A stretch of 17,389 bases of DNA from JALZHR01 sp036389695 (GTDB lineage: Bacteria > Acidobacteriota > Blastocatellia > Pyrinomonadales > Pyrinomonadaceae). How positions within the stretch are numbered: the first letter of the stretch is position 1; each line of letters starts with the position of its first letter. The stretch spans positions 1-17,389 of the forward strand of contig DASVWG010000303.1 of assembly GCA_036389695.1 (NCBI GenBank). The letters run 5' to 3'. The notes under the pieces are model-generated. The model did no database searches. It saw only the letters and a list, made by a program, of their open reading frames with translations, and was not told the DNA's origin. The position numbers and the translations under genes were made by a program. Below, piece by piece: positions 6,809 to 15,035 of the stretch.

Positions 6809-9800
6809 ATGAACATCGAAATAAACTCGAAATCTTCTGCCGACGAAATAAAACCTTATCCCGGCTTGCGTCCTTTTGAATATAAAGAAAATTATCTGTT
6901 TTTCGGACGCGAAGGAAAAGCGCAGGAAATCGCCAGCCGCCTCCAGCAAAGCCATTTTGTCGCGGTCGTCGGAACCAGCGGCAGCGGCAAATCTTCGCTC
7001 GTCCGCGCCGGTCTTCTGCCGCTGCTCTACGGCGGTATGCTCTATGAATCCGGCTCGCACTGGCGCATCGCCATTATGCGTCCGGAAGAAACGCCGATTC
7101 ACAATCTCGCCGAGGCTCTGACTTATCCGGTCGATTTCGACGCGGACGAAAACTGCACCGAGCCGAAAGACGCCAACCAGATTGCGATGACCGAAGCCAC
7201 GTTGAGAAGAAGCGGCGTCGGCTTGCTCGATTTTCTCAATAATCCGGCAAACGATTTCGATGCGGACGAAAATCTTCTGGTCGTCGTCGACCAGTTTGAA
7301 GAGCTTTTCCGTTTTAAGGAAAAATCCAGCGTCGAAGATATGGAAGAAGCCGCCGCTTTCGTCAAGCTGCTGCTCGAAGCGACGCGCGACAAACAAGGTC
7401 GCATTTTCGTCGTCATCACGATGCGCTCGGATTTTCTGGGCGATTGCGCCGAATTTCGCGATTTGCCCGAAGCCATCAACGACGGGCAATATCTGATTCC
7501 GCGTATGACGCGCGACCAGCTTCGCCAGTCAATCGAATCGCCCGCTTTTGTAGGCGACGCGCAGGTCGCGCCCGCGCTCGTCAATCGACTGCTGAACGAC
7601 CTCGAAGACCAGAATCAATCAATCGACATCGCCGAGCGAAACATCAAAGACCATCTGCCGATATTGCAGCACGCGCTGATGCGCACCTGGGATTTATGGC
7701 AGCGGCAGGCGAAACCGGACGAGCCGATTGACATCAAGCATTACGAAGACGAAGAAATCGGCGGCATGGCGCACGCTCTTTCGCGTCACGCCAACGAAGC
7801 GTTTAACGATTTGGACGAGCGGCAGCAGGCAATCGCGGAAAAAATGTTCAAATGCCTGACCGAAACCGACAACGAAAACCGCGAGATTCGCCGTCCCGCC
7901 AAAATAGAAGAAATCTGCGCTATCACGGGCGCGACCGAACAGGAAGCTTGCCGCGTCATAGACGTTTTCCGGCAGGCGGAAAAAGGTCGCACGTTTTTGA
8001 TGCCGCCCGCCGGCGTCGCGCTGACGAAAGAAACCAAAATCGACCTCTCGCACGAAAGTCTGATTAGAAACTGGGAGCGTTTAAGAGGCTGGGTCAAAAA
8101 CGAAGCCGAAAACGCCTGGCTGTACCGGCGCATTTCAGAAGACGCGGCTTTGTATAACGAGTATGGACAGGATGTCGGTTCTCTGTGGAGCGGTCGCGCG
8201 CTGGAGCTCGCGCTGAAATGGCGCGAAGAATTTGCTCCGACCGTCGCCTGGGGCGCGCGCTACCAGCGTCTGAGCGAGAAGGAAAAATCCGAATTAAATA
8301 ATCTGCGAAAGACTGCTCCTTTAGAAGAAGCGCCGAAGCGGCGGGAAATCATCAATCGCCGCTTTCAGGAAGCGATGACGTTTTTAGACGCCAGCCGGCA
8401 GGAGGAAGCCAGAGAGCATAACGAGCGCGAACAAATCTTAAAAATAAGAGCCAGAGAGCGGTTTAACAAAATGCTCGGCTGGGCAGCCGCCGGTCTGGTC
8501 GTGCTCGTTTTAGTCACGACCGTTATGGCATACGTCGCTTACCGGCAAAGAAAATCCGCATTGGAACAATATGATTTAATGGTTCAGGCGCAAAACGAGC
8601 TGCAAAGCAAGAATAAAGAGCTGGTCGACGCGCAAAGCCTCTTGCAAAGACAGAACGAAATTTTAAATAAGGCAAAGGAAAAGCTGGAAGAGCAGACAGA
8701 GCAATTGAAAGAAGCGCAGGACGAGCTTAATAAGAATAACAAAGACCTTCAGAAATCGGTCGAACAAACCAGAGAGGAAAAACAAAGAGCCGACGAGCAG
8801 GCGCAGATAGCGAAAAAGGCTCAGGCGGAAGCTCAGAAAGCGGCTGATGAAGCGATAAGCGCCAATGCCGAGTTAGCCAGCAGCAACGCGCAGCTGGAAA
8901 GCAGCAAGACGCAGCTGGAAAGCAGCAAGAATCTTTTAAATTATACTTTGAAGGGCACTATCGCCGCCGAATCGTCATATGATAATACGGAACCCGAAAC
9001 TATTTTCCGCGAGGTTTTAAAACTGAACCCGTGCGGTCAGCCCGTCGATGCGGAGTGCAGAAAATTAAAATCCTACAACGACTGGTGGGCATATCATAAT
9101 ATTGCCAATTCCAGCGTGCTTTTGCATAACTACAAGTCTGCCGAAGAAAATTTCCAGCAGGCGCTTCGCCAGCTCGAAGAACATAAAGCGCTGATTGCGA
9201 AAAATGATTTTTCTCCGCTGCGCGCTGGTTTCATCCTGAATGTATCTTATAAACAGTCAGACTCGGCGGAACGCGAAGAGCTTAACCGGAGTAAAATCAT
9301 CACGCTCAAGAAATTCGGCGAGTTTTATCAGCAGTGCGGCGTCAAGCTGATAGATTGTTCTAAAAACCCTTCGCCCCATGAGCGAAATAAGCCGCCGACC
9401 GCAGAGAAGAACGGTTTTAAAATATACTTTCCGAAAGCAATTACGGAATATCAAAAGCTGCTCGACACGCTCGGAGGCTTGGATAAAGAAGACGTACCGG
9501 GCAGAATTTTCAAAGGCGATATCGAGCTGCGAATAGCCGATATGTATAAAGCCCTCGAAGATTTCGGCGCCGCGAAAAAATACTATACGGCGGCTTTGGA
9601 AAATCATAAATTGGAAGTTTATGAATTAGACCCGGAAAAATCCGCCGAGACTGTCGCTTTGATGAAAAACCTGCTCGAATCGACCATTCAGCAGCTGCCC
9701 GCCGAGCCGGACGCGGCAAAAAATCTAAGGGAAGCCGACGATTTGGTCGGCGCGATTTTAATTAAAACCGAGCGGGCTTTGCCGTCGGCGCAGCCGGGCG

Positions 9801-11527
9801 AGGTCAGCGTTCTTTATAATAAAACTATCGGCGACGCCTACGAAACCCTTTCGAAAATTTATGAAGCCGGAACTACCGGAAACGTCATTTTGAGTAAAGC
9901 GCGCGAACTGGATGAACGCGCCAGAAATGACAATAAAATAAAAGAACTCCGCGATAAGCTCTACCAGACGTACGGCAATGACGATTTTGATAATCAATCG
10001 CCGAACGATTTAACGCCCGAACAAAAGGAATTTTGGAATGAGACAATCAAATATCTGCAAATAAACGACGCGTTGAGCAGAAAAATGAGCTCTCTTTCAA
10101 ACATCGGGCAGAAAATTCATGCTCTGCACGTGGAGTATGATAATTCTTCCATATTTGAGAGACGCCGGGCGCTGGCAGAGGCTTACATAGAAAATAATGA
10201 ATGCGCCAAAGCCTTCAAAATAGTCGAAGAAATGTATGCTGACCGCCGCCCGAATGAAGCGGGCGTGAATCTGGAACAAAGAGAAACCGCCGAAACCGCG
10301 GAACAGGAAAGAAAAGCCCGCGCTTTGTTTTTCGGGAATTTAAAAACTCTGGCGGGTTCCTATCACGAATCCTGGCACGACGATGCCCGCGTCGTCGGTT
10401 TATATGACGAATGGCTGAAAGGCTTTAAAGAAAAAATTTCCGATAACGCGAAGCTTTCCGAGGAAGACAAATTTACCGAAGGTAAAGACTACGCCGGTTT
10501 CTATATTGAAATCGGCAGGTTTTATTACCTGCGCGGCGATTATGCGAAAGCGCAGGAGATGTTTAATGAATATCATAAATTCGCCGATAAAAACGACGCT
10601 TATCTTTCGCCGGTCGTCGGCGCCAGCGAATGGAACCGCCCCAGAGTATCGCTGACGCGCATCCAGCTGGATATTTTAACGGCGCGCGCCGCCGAGCTGC
10701 GAGGGAATAAAGAAGCGGCAATCGCGGAATACGGCAGCCTGTTGTCCCGCGTTCAAACCTGGCTCAGCAGCCAGAAGCAGAACACGATTATTACCAGTCA
10801 GTTCTCTAATACAGCCAACGTTAACCGGGTTTATCCGTCTAACGTCAATCAAGCCGATACAGCCAATGTTAACCGGACAAATACGAACGCCGCCAACTCT
10901 AATATTGCCAACACGGCGACAAACGCGAATAAAATAGTCGCGCCGCCACAGCCCGCGCGAACTCCGACGCCTTACGTTCCGGCTTACTTAAACGCGTTGT
11001 ATAAAGAAGCCGCGCTTTACGAGGCTTATCTGCGCGTCCGTCTGGCTGATTTGTATTTCAGCACGGGTCAAGCCGAAAATGTTCGGATTGAAGATTTACT
11101 GAACGAAAAGTCTCGTTTCGCGTTTCGTTCGCAGGCGATGTCCGTGCCTTTTATACTTGAGGGCTATATTTCCGGTTTAAGAAATATCGCTAAATTTAAA
11201 CAGCCGAATAACGAGCAATCGGCTCTTTATTACCAATATGCGCTCGAAGCGTTAAATTCCGCCGCTCTCTATAGAAATAAGGGTTACTACAGCGAGACGT
11301 ATCTTCGCCGCAAAACTTTATCCAAAGAGTTTTATGACGATTATATAGATGTGCTGACTTCTTTAAACCGGATTAAAGACGCCGCGCCCGACCGAGCCGA
11401 TAAATTAGCCGACGCGAGGAAAAAAAGGGAAAAGGCTCTGACGTTTAAAGAGCTGGAAAAACCCTTTATCTGCGCGGACGAGCCGGTTCCGCAAACGCCG
11501 CGTTCGAATCTGACCGCCGTCAGGTAA
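6809..11527 (+). CDS. nSTAND1-family NTPase with membrane segment, coiled coil and TPR-like C-terminus
   Basis: 1572 residues. The N-terminus opens with the nSTAND1 signature PYPGLRPFEYKENYLFFGRE (17-36). Walker A is GTSGSGKS (55-62), Walker B is VVVDQFEE (158-165) and a TMRSDF arginine motif lies near 203. LSHESLIRNWERL (413-425) is the usual helical/winged-helix mark. No effector domain precedes the NTPase. A hydrophobic span (about 555-577) looks like a single transmembrane helix. A long Gln/Glu/Lys-rich coiled coil follows (about 580-712), then roughly 860 residues of helical, TPR-like repeats, for example about 759-790, 900-935 and 1228-1262. An Asn/Thr-rich low-complexity insert lies at about 1331-1376. 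Many nSTAND1 proteins end in WD40 repeats; this one does not. Inferred role: ligand-gated switch that activates the TIR partner, with the C-terminal repeats as sensor. It might instead serve stress or developmental signalling. It ends at a shared terminator. Confidence 0.88.
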   Translation: MNIEINSKSSADEIKPYPGLRPFEYKENYLFFGREGKAQEIASRLQQSHFVAVVGTSGSGKSSLVRAGLLPLLYGGMLYESGSHWRIAIMRPEETPIHNLAEALTYPVDFDADENCTEPKDANQIAMTEATLRRSGVGLLDFLNNPANDFDADENLLVVVDQFEELFRFKEKSSVEDMEEAAAFVKLLLEATRDKQGRIFVVITMRSDFLGDCAEFRDLPEAINDGQYLIPRMTRDQLRQSIESPAFVGDAQVAPALVNRLLNDLEDQNQSIDIAERNIKDHLPILQHALMRTWDLWQRQAKPDEPIDIKHYEDEEIGGMAHALSRHANEAFNDLDERQQAIAEKMFKCLTETDNENREIRRPAKIEEICAITGATEQEACRVIDVFRQAEKGRTFLMPPAGVALTKETKIDLSHESLIRNWERLRGWVKNEAENAWLYRRISEDAALYNEYGQDVGSLWSGRALELALKWREEFAPTVAWGARYQRLSEKEKSELNNLRKTAPLEEAPKRREIINRRFQEAMTFLDASRQEEAREHNEREQILKIRARERFNKMLGWAAAGLVVLVLVTTVMAYVAYRQRKSALEQYDLMVQAQNELQSKNKELVDAQSLLQRQNEILNKAKEKLEEQTEQLKEAQDELNKNNKDLQKSVEQTREEKQRADEQAQIAKKAQAEAQKAADEAISANAELASSNAQLESSKTQLESSKNLLNYTLKGTIAAESSYDNTEPETIFREVLKLNPCGQPVDAECRKLKSYNDWWAYHNIANSSVLLHNYKSAEENFQQALRQLEEHKALIAKNDFSPLRAGFILNVSYKQSDSAEREELNRSKIITLKKFGEFYQQCGVKLIDCSKNPSPHERNKPPTAEKNGFKIYFPKAITEYQKLLDTLGGLDKEDVPGRIFKGDIELRIADMYKALEDFGAAKKYYTAALENHKLEVYELDPEKSAETVALMKNLLESTIQQLPAEPDAAKNLREADDLVGAILIKTERALPSAQPGEVSVLYNKTIGDAYETLSKIYEAGTTGNVILSKARELDERARNDNKIKELRDKLYQTYGNDDFDNQSPNDLTPEQKEFWNETIKYLQINDALSRKMSSLSNIGQKIHALHVEYDNSSIFERRRALAEAYIENNECAKAFKIVEEMYADRRPNEAGVNLEQRETAETAEQERKARALFFGNLKTLAGSYHESWHDDARVVGLYDEWLKGFKEKISDNAKLSEEDKFTEGKDYAGFYIEIGRFYYLRGDYAKAQEMFNEYHKFADKNDAYLSPVVGASEWNRPRVSLTRIQLDILTARAAELRGNKEAAIAEYGSLLSRVQTWLSSQKQNTIITSQFSNTANVNRVYPSNVNQADTANVNRTNTNAANSNIANTATNANKIVAPPQPARTPTPYVPAYLNALYKEAALYEAYLRVRLADLYFSTGQAENVRIEDLLNEKSRFAFRSQAMSVPFILEGYISGLRNIAKFKQPNNEQSALYYQYALEALNSAALYRNKGYYSETYLRRKTLSKEFYDDYIDVLTSLNRIKDAAPDRADKLADARKKREKALTFKELEKPFICADEPVPQTPRSNLTAVR
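8890..8931 (+). repeat. Tandem 21-base direct repeat in the coiled coil
   Basis: Two adjacent 21-base units (8890-8910 and 8911-8931) differ at one base and encode two copies of a QLESSK-type heptad. The repeat keeps the frame and the coiled-coil register, so it fits recent heptad duplication. Confidence 0.75.
10811..10876 (+). repeat. In-frame imperfect direct repeat in the Asn/Thr-rich linker
   Basis: ACAGCCAACGTTAACCGG (10811-10828) recurs with one change at 10859-10876, exactly 16 codons later. Both copies encode TANVNR. It marks the low-complexity segment (NVNQ, NTNAANSN, NTATNANK) that separates two helical-repeat blocks of the STAND protein. Confidence 0.6.
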
Positions 11528-11538
11528 CTCTCTGAATA

Positions 11539-11570
11539 AAAAAGGCGCGGCTCTGAAACCGCGCCTTTTT
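11539..11570. terminator. Bidirectional rho-independent terminator between the nSTAND1 gene and pgi
   Basis: AAAAAGGCGCGG (11539-11550) pairs with CCGCGCCTTTTT (11559-11570) across an 8-base loop. The A-run on one side and T-run on the other let it serve both convergent genes, whose stops lie 55 bases apart. Confidence 0.85.
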
Positions 11571-11582
11571 CGGCAATAAAAT

Positions 11583-13262
11583 CTACCCGATTGAATCTTT
11601 CAGCCGTTCGAGTCCGCCGCGGACGTCCGCGCCGAGATGAACGCGCAAAGCTCTTCTGTCTCTGTCCAGCAAAACCTGAAAATCGCCGCGCGCCTGCGCC
11701 GCAAGGACGACGCCGAAAGTGTATTTCTGTTCCGGAACGGGGAAATCTTCCGCGTCGTCCGAAGTGATTTGCAGAAACACGCCGTTATTCGCGCCGCCTT
11801 TATAAGCCTGTCCGGTCGAATGCAGAAAACGAGGTCCGAAGCCGAGACACGTCGCGACGAGCTTCGACGCCAGAATCTGCTCGCGGATTGACTGCAAAAG
11901 CTTTTCGTTTTCCGCATTCATCTCGACAAAGGCGAGCACCGCGAAATAATCGTTTTCCTGAAGATGCGCGACGTGCGCTTCCAGATATTTCCGCAAAGAT
12001 TTTTCGCCGCCGACGTAAGCGTCCAGTTCAGCGGCGTATTTTTCGCTCGTAAAAAGCTTGATTCCGCCCGTTTCATAAAACGGAGTTTCGGGCGGCAGCT
12101 CGCCTTTTTCCTCGTATTCTTCCGTCAGTTTTCGCGCTTCGATTTTCGCCGCTTCGACGTCCGGCTGGTTAAACGGGTTGATTTTCATCATCGCTCCCGC
12201 GACAGCGGTCGCAAATTCCCAGCGGAAAAATTCCTGTCCGAGATTCTCTTTATCTTCCAGCTCGATTCTCACCACCGGCTGATTTTTCGCTTCGAGCACG
12301 GAGATTTTTTCGTCCGCCGCGTCGTCGTTTGAATCTTTCAATTTCAGATACGCGAAAATGCGGTCGCTGCCGTAATCTTCCGCTTTCAAAATCGGCTCGC
12401 GGTCAATCGGAATTATCGAAACGCCCTGTTTTCCGGTCGATTCGGCGATTAATTGTTCGAGCCACGCGCCTAAATCGTAAATTTCCGGCGACGTGAAAAT
12501 CGTCAATTTATCGCGCCCGTCGTTATGACAAACGCCCAGAATCGTTCCGAGAATCGCGCCTGGATTGTTTTGGGGATTTTCGTTTCTGCACGCCTCAATC
12601 ATCTCGTTTGCGCGCCTGAGAAAATCCTCGATGTCCAAGCCCATCGCCGCGCCCGCCGCCAAGCCGAAAGGCGAAAGCGCCGAAAAACGCCCGCCGATTT
12701 GCGGCTCGCCGAAAAAGATTTTTCGAAACCCGTCGCGCTCGGCGGTGCTTTGCATTTTCGAGTCGGGGTCGGTGACGGCGACGAATTGTTTTCCGGCATT
12801 TTCGCGTCCGACAATTTCAGCGACGCGCTCGAAAAAATATTGCTTGAAAGTGTTCGGCTCTAAAGTCGAGCCGGATTTGCTGGCGACGATAAAAAGCGTT
12901 TTCGCCAAATCGAGCCTGCTTTCCAGCGCCTTTATCTGCGCCGGAACGGTCGAATCGAGAACGTGAAAATTCTTTTTGTCGAAAGTAATCGACAAAACTT
13001 CCGGACAAAGGGACGAACCGCCCATGCCGAGCACGACGACGTCGGAAAACCGCGCCGCGTCGTCGGCAAAATCGCGATATTTCTGCAAATCTTTTAATTC
13101 ATTCGAGACCGCATCGAGCCAGCCGAGCCACTTCGATTCGTCGTCGTCAGTCCAGACGCTGGCGTCTTTCGACCAAATACGCGCGATTTTGTTTTCCGTT
13201 TTCCATTCGTCAAACTTCGTTTGAAGGGCGCTTTCCAAATCCGTCGGCAAAAAGTAAGTCAT
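11583..13262 (-). CDS. pgi: Glucose-6-phosphate isomerase, SIS-domain type
   Basis: About 559 residues from the ATG at 13262. The enzyme interconverts glucose 6-phosphate and fructose 6-phosphate in the cytoplasm (glycolysis and gluconeogenesis). Motifs include VVLGMGGSSLCPEV, the phosphate-binding ASKSGSTLEPN, GGRFSALSPFG, STGKQGVSIIPID near the middle, and HSTGQAYKGGANNGVF near the C-terminus. The protein resembles the isomerase half of bifunctional transaldolase/phosphoglucose isomerases, but here it stands alone with no transaldolase beside it. The frame stays open to a GTG at 13325, giving 580 residues, with a further ATG at 13274. I prefer 13262 because family similarity begins near LPTDLESALQTKF just after it. 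No start has a strong ribosome-binding site. Convergent with the STAND operon, divergent from the lipoprotein gene. Confidence 0.9.
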   Translation of the reverse strand: MTYFLPTDLESALQTKFDEWKTENKIARIWSKDASVWTDDDESKWLGWLDAVSNELKDLQKYRDFADDAARFSDVVVLGMGGSSLCPEVLSITFDKKNFHVLDSTVPAQIKALESRLDLAKTLFIVASKSGSTLEPNTFKQYFFERVAEIVGRENAGKQFVAVTDPDSKMQSTAERDGFRKIFFGEPQIGGRFSALSPFGLAAGAAMGLDIEDFLRRANEMIEACRNENPQNNPGAILGTILGVCHNDGRDKLTIFTSPEIYDLGAWLEQLIAESTGKQGVSIIPIDREPILKAEDYGSDRIFAYLKLKDSNDDAADEKISVLEAKNQPVVRIELEDKENLGQEFFRWEFATAVAGAMMKINPFNQPDVEAAKIEARKLTEEYEEKGELPPETPFYETGGIKLFTSEKYAAELDAYVGGEKSLRKYLEAHVAHLQENDYFAVLAFVEMNAENEKLLQSIREQILASKLVATCLGFGPRFLHSTGQAYKGGANNGVFLQITSDDAEDFPVPEQKYTFGVVLAAQARGDFQVLLDRDRRALRVHLGADVRGGLERLKDSIG

Positions 13263-13374
13263 TGAATTCAGCATATCTTTAGAGATTAGCAAAAAAAATT
13301 CGGTTTTGCTGACTCTTTTTTCCACAAAATTCCGCGTTATCAGTTAGAGAATTTTTTTAGAAAAGAGAATTTAT

Positions 13375-14058
13375 ATGAAAAACTTATTATTTATTTTAAT
13401 CACCGTCGCGGCGTTCGGCACAACCGGCTGCCTGCCGCTGAATTTCGCGCAGAGCAGCCGGACGGAAAGCCGGAATGCCTTGAACGAAAACAGAAACAAT
13501 CAGGCTAATGAAGATTCGAGCTTAACGGCGGAAACCGTCGCGCCGGAAAATAAAGCCAAAGCTTCGCCGACGCCGAAGCGCGAGCCGAAAAAAATATCGA
13601 ACGCCGTTTGTCCCGACCCGGAAAAACCGTGTCATCACGCCGAGCGCGAGTTTGCGGATTGGGAATTGCCGTTTAAGCTGCCCGCGAAAATCGTCGCCAA
13701 TAAAACTTATTCTTCCCGGACGTTTTACGCCGTTATTATCAGAAAATACGACGAAGCCTGCGGTGATGAGATGGACTACGATTCCCGAATCGAACGCGAG
13801 CGCCTGCGCATCCAGAAGGCTTATCCGGAACGTAAAGTTTTCGCCGAATACAGCTGCCCGAATATGGACGCGGTGCATTACGATTTTGCGGGCAAGCGCG
13901 ACGCGAGCGGCGAAAGAGTTTTGTATATGGATTACATCGCCATCTATGCGGGCGAAACGGAAGAAGAAGCCAATCAAATACTCAAGGAAGCGCGCGAAGA
14001 CTTTTCGCAGGCGACGCTGAAGAAAATGACGGCTAATTACGAGCGGCTGGAAATGTAA
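13375..14058 (+). CDS. Small lipoprotein of unknown function
   Basis: 227 residues. A short basic start (MKN), a hydrophobic stretch and TTGC with Cys19 form a lipoprotein signal peptide; Thr at -3 is less common than Leu but acceptable. After lipidation the mature protein has a Ser/Asn/Pro/Lys-rich disordered stretch (about 25-75). A folded part (about 80-227) follows with cysteines at about 79, 86, 129 and 159, which could pair in the periplasm. The region from about 116 to 215 (FYAVIIRKYDEACG, then YAGETEEEANQILKEA) is reminiscent of a SPOR-type peptidoglycan-binding repeat; I would not assign it on this alone. AGAGA just before the ATG is a weak ribosome-binding site. The hydrolase gene follows 94 bases downstream, so co-transcription is possible. 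Confidence 0.75.
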   Translation: MKNLLFILITVAAFGTTGCLPLNFAQSSRTESRNALNENRNNQANEDSSLTAETVAPENKAKASPTPKREPKKISNAVCPDPEKPCHHAEREFADWELPFKLPAKIVANKTYSSRTFYAVIIRKYDEACGDEMDYDSRIERERLRIQKAYPERKVFAEYSCPNMDAVHYDFAGKRDASGERVLYMDYIAIYAGETEEEANQILKEAREDFSQATLKKMTANYERLEM

Positions 14059-14079
14059 ATTTAAAAGGAGAAAAATTTT

Positions 14080-14205
14080 ATGTCGGTCGATGAATTGAGC
14101 CTGCCCGCGCGCCGCTCGTCTGCTATGATAAGCGGCGTTAAAGACAAATTTTATGAGCATCCGAAATACTCTAGTCAAAGCCTACATGCGTCTGACGAAC
14201 TATAA
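14080..14205 (+). CDS. Possible 41-residue small ORF overlapping the hydrolase start
   Basis: AAGGAG (14065-14070) sits nine bases before an ATG at 14080, the best ribosome-binding site in this neighbourhood. The resulting frame encodes 41 residues (MSVDELSLPARRSSAM at the start) and stops at 14203-14205, inside the hydrolase gene in another frame. It has no recognised domain. It could be a leader peptide for the hydrolase, a real small protein, or chance. No homology can be claimed. Confidence 0.2.
   Translation: MSVDELSLPARRSSAMISGVKDKFYEHPKYSSQSLHASDEL
14121..14129 (+). promoter_or_regulatory. Extended -10 promoter candidate for the alpha/beta hydrolase
   Basis: TGCTATGAT fits the extended -10 pattern TGnTATAAT with one change. 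It lies 24 bases before the hydrolase ATG, which would give a very short leader. A 6-base inverted repeat (GCCGCT 14111-14116, AGCGGC 14131-14136) surrounds it. No good -35 box is seen at the standard distance. Confidence 0.4.
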
Positions 14206-15034
14206 AGCGAGCGGCGATGAACTGACTCTCGAAGAAAGACAGAAAGACAATCTGCCCGAACCGCCCGCCGACGTCGCGGAAAAAACGCCTTGCGAAAAAT
14301 TGGAAGTTGAAGGCGCGCGAGCCGTCTGGCTGAACAAGCAAAATTCAAAAAACGGCGCGCTCGTTTACCTGCACGGCGGAAGCTACATCGCCGGACCTTT
14401 CCGCGACCAATGGCTGTATCTGGCGGATATGTGCCGCCGCACGCAGATGGCGGCGCTGCTCGTTGATTACCGCCTCGCGCCGCAAAATCCTTTTCCGCGC
14501 GGTTTGGACGACGTCGTCACGATTGTCAAAACGCTTCGCGCCAAAGGCGATTTGCCGGAAAACTGGTTTCTTGCGGGCGATTCGGCGGGCGCGGGCTTGG
14601 CAATGGCGACCGTCTATAAATTGCGGGAAACCGATGCGGGTTTGCCGAAAAAACTAATCCTCATGTCCGGCTGGTTCGACGTCACGCTCGAAAATCCCGA
14701 CATCGAAAAAAATTACAATCAAGACCCGATGCTTTCTCGCGGGCGGCTGAGCGAATCCGCAAACAGCTACGTCGGCAGCGACAACCCGAAAAATCCGCTC
14801 ATCTCACCACTCTACGGCGACGTCAGCCTTTTGCCGCCGACGCTGATTCAAATCGGAACTTCCGATATATTTCTATGGGAAAACCGCGCGCTTCACCGTA
14901 AATGTCAGGACGCGGCGGTCATTGTGCAATATGAGGAATACCCGAATACTTTTCACGATTTTATGATGGTCGGTTTTTTGCCCGAAGCGCAGAAAGCGCG
15001 GAAAGCGCAGGTTGAATTTTTGCTAAAATCTTAA
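14153..15034 (+). CDS. Alpha/beta hydrolase, hormone-sensitive lipase (HSL)-type esterase
   Basis: 293 residues, the usual length for bacterial HSL-family carboxylesterases. The oxyanion-hole motif is HGGSYIAG (74-81, a variant of HGGG). The nucleophile elbow is GDSAGAG (142-148, Ser144). Asp238 in GTSDIF and His268 in NTFHDFM complete the likely triad. DYRLAPQNPFP (105-115) is the second family hallmark. There is no signal peptide or membrane segment, so it is probably cytoplasmic. Likely substrates are short-chain acyl esters; the true substrate cannot be read from sequence. The ATG at 14153 is the first start after an in-frame stop, but it lacks a ribosome-binding site. Initiation may depend on a short leader from the extended -10 site, or on coupling to the small ORF that overlaps it. 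Confidence 0.9.
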   Translation: MSIRNTLVKAYMRLTNYKASGDELTLEERQKDNLPEPPADVAEKTPCEKLEVEGARAVWLNKQNSKNGALVYLHGGSYIAGPFRDQWLYLADMCRRTQMAALLVDYRLAPQNPFPRGLDDVVTIVKTLRAKGDLPENWFLAGDSAGAGLAMATVYKLRETDAGLPKKLILMSGWFDVTLENPDIEKNYNQDPMLSRGRLSESANSYVGSDNPKNPLISPLYGDVSLLPPTLIQIGTSDIFLWENRALHRKCQDAAVIVQYEEYPNTFHDFMMVGFLPEAQKARKAQVEFLLKS

Positions 15035-15035
15035 A

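Noticed and set aside
6785..7489. 234-codon minus-strand open frame opposite the nSTAND1 gene start
   Set aside because: It overlaps the Walker A and B coding region, has biased composition and no recognisable motifs. It mirrors the codon bias of the real gene.
12525..12966. Plus-strand frames opposite pgi
   Set aside because: Shadows of pgi, whose isomerase motifs run uninterrupted on the minus strand.
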